Source of the DNA: Candidatus Woesearchaeota archaeon
GTDB lineage: Archaea; Nanobdellota; Nanobdellia; Woesearchaeales; BM511
Direction of reading: 5' to 3'
Length of the DNA: 39,160 nt
NCBI GenBank assembly: GCA_023266675.1
Contig: JAHFPP010000005.1
Location: 1-39,160, forward strand
Shown here: piece by piece, positions 33,763-39,160 of the stretch
Layout of the letters: the number at the start of each line of letters is the position of its first letter
Position numbering within the stretch: the first letter of the stretch is position 1
Made by a program: the position numbers and the translations under genes
Notes under the pieces: model-generated
Databases searched by the model: none
Told to the model about the DNA's origin: nothing
What the model saw: only the letters and a program-made list of their open reading frames with translations

Positions 33763-33784
33763 AAAACTCTTTCTTTAATTTGAA

Positions 33785-33794
33785 TTATAAAAAC
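33785..33794 (-). promoter_or_regulatory. TATA box of the histone gene
   Basis: On the minus strand GTTTTTATAA, centred about 27 nt before the histone ATG. No ribosome site intervenes. Confidence 0.55.
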
Positions 33795-33884
33795 GTTGTG
33801 ATTTGATATGTTACTATTTATAACTACTTATTAGTAAGTATAACAGAAAGTTTTTTAAATAACTCTTATTTTCTTGTTAGTACA

Positions 33885-34295
33885 ATGGATTATTTTAATA
33901 TAGATGTTATAATTCCTCTCAGTGAATGTATGTCTTCTAGTATGTCATATAGTTTAAAATCAAATTCATTACAGGAAGCCGTGGATATGGCTTTTTCAAG
34001 AGAAATTTATAATGGAGAACGAATTTTAGCTGAAAAATCCATGTTAAAAAAAGAGCCTGTTGTTAAAAGAGGAGATATTCGAATAGTTGCGTATTGCACA
34101 TTTGATGAGAACAAAGAGTTAAAAGAAAGATTTTCTGTTGATGACATTTTTGGAAAAACTCCTCAAAGCGGGCTTTATCAACCACCTTCACGATTAAGCG
34201 ACGCAGAAATCAAGAAGCTTCTTCTAAAAGATGCAGAGATAAATAAAACAGATATTGATGTGTCCGCGCTTGAAGACATGGTTTTCTTAATATAA
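33885..34295 (+). CDS. Hypothetical protein, 136 aa
   Basis: A soluble, acidic protein of unknown family. It has an N-terminal beta-like start (MDYFNIDVIIPLSEC), a central KRGDIRIVAYCTFDENKEL segment, and a C-terminal helical part. No signal peptide. TTTTTTAAATAAC at 33851-33863 is about 28 nt before the ATG, with no ribosome site, giving a leaderless single gene. It is convergent with the P-type ATPase gene. Confidence 0.6.
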   Translation: MDYFNIDVIIPLSECMSSSMSYSLKSNSLQEAVDMAFSREIYNGERILAEKSMLKKEPVVKRGDIRIVAYCTFDENKELKERFSVDDIFGKTPQSGLYQPPSRLSDAEIKKLLLKDAEINKTDIDVSALEDMVFLI

Positions 34296-34325
34296 TTAGT
34301 TTAACAAATCTCATATTAACTTTTT

Positions 34326-36863
34326 TTAAAAATCATTATACTTGTAAAATATCCTTTTTGCAATCTCAATAACAACAAGGTATAAAAGCACTATTCCAAC
34401 AAGAACTGAGAGTATCATAATTGACAATGGTTCAAATCCAAAAAGTTTTCCAAGTGGGGTGTATGGCAGCATCCATCCAATGGCAACGCACAGCATTGTG
34501 CTGATTAAAAGGTACTTGCTAGGCGAGCTTTGAAGGAAAGGTATCTTCTTTGTCCTTATCACATATATCACAAGCGTCTGTGTGGCAAGCGACTCCAAAA
34601 ACCATCCCGTCTGAAAACTCTTTGCGCTAAACGAGAATACAAAAAACAGCACAAAAAATGTCAGGTAATCAAATAGTGAACTTAGAGGTCCAAAAACATA
34701 CATGAATCTCTTGATGAACTTAAGGTTCCACCTCTTTGGTCGCTTCACCCACTCACTGTCTACCTTATCATTTGGAATTGTTATCTGTGAAAAATCATAA
34801 ATGAAATTAATAAGCAGTATCTGTATTGGAAGCATTGGTAAAAACGGCAAAAAGAGTATTGCGCCTGCTGCTGAGAACATGTTTCCAAAATTCGATGATA
34901 ACCCCATCATGATATACTTCATTGTGTTGCCAAATGCCTTCCTGCCCTCAATAATGCCTTCTTTTAGCGCTCTAAGGCTTTTTTGCGTAAGCACAATATC
35001 CGCAGAGTCTTTCGCGACGTCAACAGCGTTGTTTACAGATATCCCAACGTCAGCAGTCTTAAGCGATGGCGCGTCATTTATTCCGTCACCCATGTAGCCG
35101 ACGACGTGGTTGTTTGATTTTAAAACGCTTATTATCCTGTTTTTCTGCTCAGGCGAGAACCTGGCAAAAATAGTTGTATTCTCAACTCTGTGTTTTAGCG
35201 CATCATCATTTAGTGTTGCCAATTCTTTGCCTGTCATCACACCTTTTACTTTAAGGCCGATATCTCTGCAAATTTTCTCTGTTACAAGCTCATTGTCGCC
35301 AGTTATAACTTTTATTTCAACGCCAATCTCTTCAAGGTGCAAAAGCACATCCTTGACGTCTTCTTTTGCGGGGTCAAGAAAAGCGACAAATCCAATAAGC
35401 TCCAAATCTTTTTCATCTTCTTTTTTGTAAACTTTATTTTTGGCATCAACATCTTTAACTGCTATTGCAAGAACTCTGTACCCGTCTTTGCTTAGTTTTT
35501 GATAATAATCAAAAGCAGCATTTTCTTTTATTTTGTCAATCTTTTGTGTCTTGCCTGCTGATATCTTGCTGCAGCACTTGATAACTTCTTCTGGAGCGCC
35601 TTTTGTTATCATTATTCTCTTTTTGTCTTTTCCATGAACTATTATGCTCATCCTTTTTCTTTGAAAGTCAAAAGGTATCTCGTCAATCTTCTTGTACAAC
35701 AAAACATCAATTTTTTTGTAATTCAAAATGGCGTCGTCAAGAGGATTTTTAATGCCTGTTTGGTTAAAGCTGTTTAAGTATGCGTAAAGCAATGTTTTAT
35801 CTGACTCTTTGCCTTTTATGTCAGTGTATTTTACAAGCGAGATTTTATCCTCAGTGAGTGTGCCTGTCTTGTCTGTGCAAAGAATATCCATGCTTCCAAG
35901 GTTTGGTATGGAATTTAGTTTTTTCACAATCACTCCTTTCTTTGCCATGTTGTTTGAGCCTTTTGCCATAGTCACTGACATTATCATTGGCAAGAGTTCA
36001 GGCGTTATTCCAACTGCAATTGCAATTGAGAACATGAAAGCCTCAAGAATATTCTTGTGCATAAGCGAATTGAAAAGGAAGATAAACATAACAATGAATA
36101 TCATTATCTTCATGATGAGGTAGCCAAAATTGGATATTCCAATTTCAAACTCTGACTTTGATTCTTTCTTTAGAAGGTGCGACGCAATTTTTCCAAACTC
36201 TGTATCTTTGCCTATTTTCAAGATTATTGCAGTTGCCTGGCCGGACACGACGCTTGTACCTGAAAATACTATATTTGTAAGTTCTGAAATTGATGAAAAT
36301 TTTTCTGTCAGAACTTTCTCAGTTTTTTCTGACGGGTAGGACTCACCTGTAAGCGCCGACTGGTTAACAAAGAGGTCTTTTGAAGATATTATTCTTGCGT
36401 CAGCAGGCACAAGGTCACCGGAACTTAAAAAAATAACGTCACCAACGCAAACATATTTTACGTTAACTTCTTTCTTTTCTCCGCCTCTGATGACTGTTGC
36501 AGTTGTTTTTACCGAGTCAAGAAGTTTCTTCACTGAGTTTCTGGCATCATACTCCTTAACAAAATCAAGCAGAATGCTAAAAATTACAAGAAGGAATATT
36601 ATGACTGCGTCAATAGTCTGTCCAAAATAAAATGACATGCCAGCTGCAAACAAAAGGATGAGTATGAGCGGATTTAGAAAGTATTTCAGGAACTCAAAGA
36701 TTATTCCGATTTCTTTCTTTTCTGATATGACATTATGTCCTTTCTCCTCTAATCTTCTAATTGCTTCCGAGTCTAAAATACCTTTATAAGATGAACCAAG
36801 TTCACTATATATACTATTAATCTCTAATACAGAATACTCATTAACACCCTCTTTTTCAATCAT
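34326..36863 (-). CDS. mgtA: Magnesium-importing P-type ATPase (MgtA-type)
   Basis: An 845-residue P-type ATPase of subclass IIIB. Visible landmarks: LTGES in the actuator domain (about 172), the phosphorylation motif DKTGTLT (about 330) after ITPELLPMIMSVTMAKG, and the hinge GDGINDAP (about 590). The run after the ITPELLP block, NNMAKKGVIVKKLNSIPNLG, is typical of MgtA, which brings magnesium into the cell. Ten-helix layout fits, with the last six helices in the final 250 residues. TTTTATTAAG is about 28 nt before the ATG on the minus strand. I see no obvious magnesium-sensing leader, since the leader is short. Confidence 0.92.
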   Translation of the reverse strand: MIEKEGVNEYSVLEINSIYSELGSSYKGILDSEAIRRLEEKGHNVISEKKEIGIIFEFLKYFLNPLILILLFAAGMSFYFGQTIDAVIIFLLVIFSILLDFVKEYDARNSVKKLLDSVKTTATVIRGGEKKEVNVKYVCVGDVIFLSSGDLVPADARIISSKDLFVNQSALTGESYPSEKTEKVLTEKFSSISELTNIVFSGTSVVSGQATAIILKIGKDTEFGKIASHLLKKESKSEFEIGISNFGYLIMKIMIFIVMFIFLFNSLMHKNILEAFMFSIAIAVGITPELLPMIMSVTMAKGSNNMAKKGVIVKKLNSIPNLGSMDILCTDKTGTLTEDKISLVKYTDIKGKESDKTLLYAYLNSFNQTGIKNPLDDAILNYKKIDVLLYKKIDEIPFDFQRKRMSIIVHGKDKKRIMITKGAPEEVIKCCSKISAGKTQKIDKIKENAAFDYYQKLSKDGYRVLAIAVKDVDAKNKVYKKEDEKDLELIGFVAFLDPAKEDVKDVLLHLEEIGVEIKVITGDNELVTEKICRDIGLKVKGVMTGKELATLNDDALKHRVENTTIFARFSPEQKNRIISVLKSNNHVVGYMGDGINDAPSLKTADVGISVNNAVDVAKDSADIVLTQKSLRALKEGIIEGRKAFGNTMKYIMMGLSSNFGNMFSAAGAILFLPFLPMLPIQILLINFIYDFSQITIPNDKVDSEWVKRPKRWNLKFIKRFMYVFGPLSSLFDYLTFFVLFFVFSFSAKSFQTGWFLESLATQTLVIYVIRTKKIPFLQSSPSKYLLISTMLCVAIGWMLPYTPLGKLFGFEPLSIMILSVLVGIVLLYLVVIEIAKRIFYKYNDF

Positions 36864-37034
36864 TAAGCTAACTATAACCTTGTTTCTTAATAAAACTTTT
36901 TATTGCATCCATTCTCTTTCAATGTTTCATACTTTTTCAAAATCGATATGTTTAAATACTTAAAAAAATATTCTAAAAAGATTATTATTCAGTATGTAAT
37001 TAATTGAGAGGAATGGGATTATTAATATTAAAAA

Positions 37035-37172
37035 ATGCAAAAAATTATACTCAATAAAAATGCTGGCGCAGTAGCACGAATGCATGAATCAGTCTTCTCA
37101 TTAATTTCTAAATCATTAAACAAAAAAACTTTAAAATCTTCACAATCTTATAAAAAAATAAAAACAACATAA
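37035..37172 (+). CDS. Candidate small basic protein, 45 aa
   Basis: An ORF in the 316-nt gap between the P-type ATPase and the polyamine genes. It starts MQKIILNKNAGAVARMH and ends KKIKTT, and is strongly basic with a helical centre (HESVFSLISKSLNKK). It ends 13 nt before the arginine decarboxylase ATG, so if expressed it is on the same transcript. A ribosome site is not obvious (GAGAGG lies about 22 nt upstream). The rest of the gap holds a TATA-like TATGTTTAAATACTT at about 36947-36961. It may be a small protein or an upstream ORF controlling the operon. Confidence 0.4.
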   Translation: MQKIILNKNAGAVARMHESVFSLISKSLNKKTLKSSQSYKKIKTT

Positions 37173-37185
37173 ACTTGGGGTGAAA

Positions 37186-37767
37186 ATGAACCAGACATTT
37201 AAATCGAAACATCAAAGCGCATTAACAACAAGCGGAATCCTAACATCAAACAGGATACCAAAAGACTACTTTATCACAAAAGGTAAAGGAGAAAGCGACA
37301 TTACAGTCCACGCAGGGTCATATCACCTAGCACTAAAAGATGCAGGGATAGAGATGTACAACATCATGACCTATTCATCAATTCTACCAAAAATTGCAAA
37401 CCGTGTAGAAAGGCCTGCAAAAACAACTCATGGAGCAGTCATGGAATCAATCATGGCAGTTGCAAACGCGCCACGCGGAAAACTTGCAACAGCAGGAATA
37501 ATCTACGGTTGGCTTCATAACAAGATAACTGGCGAAAAATACGGTGGACTCGTTTGTGAATACAACGGAAACCTACCTGAAAAAGAAGCAGGAGAACAGC
37601 TAAAAGAAAGCTTGAGCGAACTCTACACAAACGGATACTCAGACGATTACGAATTAAAAGATATGATGCTAATCTCTGAAAGCATGGTGCCAAAAAAGAA
37701 ATTCGGAACAGTGATTGTATCACTTTGTTTTACAACTTACCTGTTTCCAATAGTAGAAAGACACTAG
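37186..37767 (+). CDS. Pyruvoyl-dependent arginine decarboxylase
   Basis: A 193-residue proenzyme that cleaves itself to form a pyruvoyl cofactor and turns arginine into agmatine. The self-cleavage site is YSSILP, between Ser64 and Ser65, after the KGKGESDITVHAGSYHLAL block; the family expects N-x-x-x-SSI. I choose ATG 37186 because GGGGTGA precedes it; a GTG at 37180 is less likely. The C-terminal end (FGTVIVSLCF) is family-like and is followed by about 14 extra residues. It is translationally close to the agmatinase gene, 17 nt ahead. Confidence 0.9.
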   Translation: MNQTFKSKHQSALTTSGILTSNRIPKDYFITKGKGESDITVHAGSYHLALKDAGIEMYNIMTYSSILPKIANRVERPAKTTHGAVMESIMAVANAPRGKLATAGIIYGWLHNKITGEKYGGLVCEYNGNLPEKEAGEQLKESLSELYTNGYSDDYELKDMMLISESMVPKKKFGTVIVSLCFTTYLFPIVERH

Positions 37768-37784
37768 AATATATTAGGGATAAA

Positions 37785-38645
37785 ATGAGTTCGGGGGAAA
37801 AATATCTTGAGGAGTCTGAAGAGTTTTCTAAAAACTATGATCTCTCAGACACAGTCATACTTTCGGTTCCGTACGACAAGACAAGTACTTACGGCAAAGG
37901 AGCTGACAAGGGGCCAAAGGCAATAATAGACGCTTACCCAAATCTTGAATTCTATGACGCAGAAACTAAAGAAGAGTTTTACCCAAACAAGATATTTATT
38001 GACAAGCCAATCCTAGAAAACTCTTCACCGGATAAAATGGTTGAAGAAGTTAAAAAACGAGTCGAGTCGCACTTAAGCAAAAACAAGTTTGTAGTTTTAA
38101 TCGGTGGCGAGCATTCAGTCAGCGTTGGCACAATATACGCGCATGCAAAGAAATTCAAGAACATGTCAATACTTCAGTTTGACGCGCATGCAGACCTTCG
38201 CGAGGATTATCACGGCTCAAAATACAACCACGCATGCATAATGAGGCGAGCGCAGGAAGTTTCAAAAACCGTTCAAGTTGGAATACGAAGCGTTGCAGCA
38301 AATGAGAAAAATAATCTTCAAAAAGTATTCTTTGCACATGACATTGCCGGTAAATCTGGTTGGCAGAAAAAAGTTGCAGACTCTTTATCTAAAAACGTTT
38401 ACGTTACAATAGACCTTGACGTTTTTGACTCGTCAATCATGCCGTCAACAGGCACGCCTGAACCTGGAGGACTCAATTGGTACGAAGTTGTAAACACGCT
38501 AAAAGAAGTGGCAAAAACAAAAAATATAGTCGGCTTTGACATCGTCGAGCTTTGCCCAAAAAAAGAGAACAGCGCACCGGACTTCTTGGCAGCAAAACTA
38601 CTATTCAAGCTTTTGATATACAAAAAACTTTACGCTAAAAAATAA
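37785..38645 (+). CDS. speB: Agmatinase
   Basis: A 286-residue ureohydrolase that turns agmatine into putrescine and urea. Manganese ligand motifs are present: GGEHSV, FDAHADLR, YNHACIMRR and DLDVFDSS, with GTPEPGG and DIVELCP in the C-terminal part. The frame can be extended to TTG 37725 inside the previous gene; I use ATG 37785, which follows AGGGA at good distance and gives a normal N-terminus. With the preceding gene it makes the agmatine route to putrescine, followed by a carboxyspermidine-type dehydrogenase. Confidence 0.93.
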   Translation: MSSGEKYLEESEEFSKNYDLSDTVILSVPYDKTSTYGKGADKGPKAIIDAYPNLEFYDAETKEEFYPNKIFIDKPILENSSPDKMVEEVKKRVESHLSKNKFVVLIGGEHSVSVGTIYAHAKKFKNMSILQFDAHADLREDYHGSKYNHACIMRRAQEVSKTVQVGIRSVAANEKNNLQKVFFAHDIAGKSGWQKKVADSLSKNVYVTIDLDVFDSSIMPSTGTPEPGGLNWYEVVNTLKEVAKTKNIVGFDIVELCPKKENSAPDFLAAKLLFKLLIYKKLYAKK

Positions 38646-38681
38646 AACTAACATTCAATAAATACTGTGGGGGAAATAAAC

Positions 38682-39160
38682 ATGGCAAATTCAGGAAAAG
38701 TCTTAATCATTGGAGCCGGAGGCGTTGGTGCAGTAGTAGCTCACAAATGCGCGCAGGTAAAAGAAGTCTTCAAGGAAATCACGCTTGCATCACGCACAGT
38801 CTCAAAATGTGAAATAATCAAGAAAGAAATAAAACAAAAAACAGGAAGAGAGATTCGCACTGAACAGGTTGACGCTGACAACGTAGCGCAGCTTATACTT
38901 CTGATAAAAAAGGTAAAACCAGAACTTGTAATAAACGTTGCACTGCCATACCAGGACTTGACAATAATGGACGCATGCCTTGACTGCGGCGTAAACTATA
39001 TGGATACAGCAAATTATGAGCCAAAAGACATTGCAAATTTTGAATACAAATGGCAATGGGCGTACCAGGAAAAATTCAGAAAAAAAGGACTCATGGCTCT
39101 GCTTGGCTGCGGATTTGACTCTGGAGTCACAAACGTGTTCTCCGCTTACGCGCAAAAAAA
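38682..39160 (+). CDS. Carboxynorspermidine/carboxyspermidine dehydrogenase (3' partial)
   Basis: The first 159 codons of a Lys9/saccharopine-dehydrogenase-like enzyme; the gene runs off the window. The NAD(P) site is IIGAGGVGAVVAHKCAQ, followed by LASRT, the substrate-facing VINVALPYQDL, MDTANYEP, FEYKWQWAY and LLGCGFDSGVTNVFSAYA. These match carboxynorspermidine dehydrogenase, which joins aspartate semialdehyde to a diamine before decarboxylation to a triamine. The family usually has GFDPG; here it is GFDSG. GGGGGAAAT precedes the ATG. A carboxy(nor)spermidine decarboxylase would be expected just beyond the window. Confidence 0.9.
   Translation, partial: MANSGKVLIIGAGGVGAVVAHKCAQVKEVFKEITLASRTVSKCEIIKKEIKQKTGREIRTEQVDADNVAQLILLIKKVKPELVINVALPYQDLTIMDACLDCGVNYMDTANYEPKDIANFEYKWQWAYQEKFRKKGLMALLGCGFDSGVTNVFSAYAQK

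Noticed and set aside
36864-37034. Magnesium riboswitch ahead of the P-type ATPase
   Set aside because: The predicted leader on the minus strand is too short and has no stable fold that I can see.
37180-37185. GTG 37180 as the decarboxylase start
   Set aside because: This codon lies within the ribosome site GGGGTGA; ATG 37186 is better placed.
38802-39155. Minus-strand open frame over the carboxyspermidine dehydrogenase gene
   Set aside because: It is a shadow of a gene with clear family motifs on the plus strand, and its own product is low-quality, Phe/Cys-rich sequence.

Overview
The window looks like a piece of an archaeal chromosome, most likely from a DPANN lineage such as Woesearchaeota or Pacearchaeota (lineage is an inference from gene style, not a search). 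The archaeal markers are an HMf-type histone, RNA polymerase subunit L, an archaeal UMP kinase, AMMECR1, a pyruvoyl arginine decarboxylase, a tRNA with a 20-nt intron right after position 37, and TATA boxes about 26-30 nt ahead of many start codons. The DNA is AT-rich, genes are closely packed, and many are single-gene units.

Layout. 1-5100: a membrane-anchored HerA/DUF87-type ATPase (5' end off the window), a coupled small helical protein and a coiled-coil protein. 5160-7040: an unknown 387-aa protein, a CheY-like receiver with Glu in place of the phospho-accepting Asp, and TatA. 7280-11240: rpoL, AMMECR1, an isoprenyl diphosphate synthase broken by one in-frame TAA, a cis-prenyltransferase, a cupin and TatD. 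11240-13220: an orphan protein, a strongly folded 173-bp palindromic element, and UMP kinase. 13297-15847: an operon with two pilin-like membrane proteins, a small protein and a DUF2391-like membrane protein. 15988-20150: orphans, a double Lrp/AsnC regulator and a COG2108-type radical SAM protein. 20286-22993: FeoA, FeoB, a Cys-rich FeoB-associated membrane peptide and a parvulin. 23194-25347: an exported RHS/YD-repeat protein with two downstream candidate immunity genes. 25397-29630: a DUF6159-like membrane protein, an orphan, intron-containing tRNA-Arg(TCG) with duplicated 3'-end fragments, a Dus enzyme and a diverged proteasome-like Ntn-hydrolase protein. 29673-31822: RlmH, then TPM, zinc ribbon and LemA. 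31905-33500: a probable hidden small transcription unit, a 7-TM protein with a winged-helix partner, a zinc-finger protein and tRNA-Ala(GGC). 33544-36863: histone, an orphan and an MgtA-type P-type ATPase. 37035-39160: a polyamine operon.

How genes work together. The right end encodes arginine to agmatine (pyruvoyl ADC), agmatine to putrescine (agmatinase) and the start of a carboxy(nor)spermidine dehydrogenase, which fits the carboxyspermidine route to polyamines. The Feo genes form a ferrous iron uptake operon. The two prenyltransferases would make isoprenoid chains for lipids and a glycan carrier, but the trans-type enzyme carries a nonsense codon. The most unusual parts are the RHS module, the multi-domain HerA-like membrane ATPase, the palindromic element at 12330-12502, the acidic-substituted receiver, the proteasome-like protein and the small minus-strand unit at 31905-32040.
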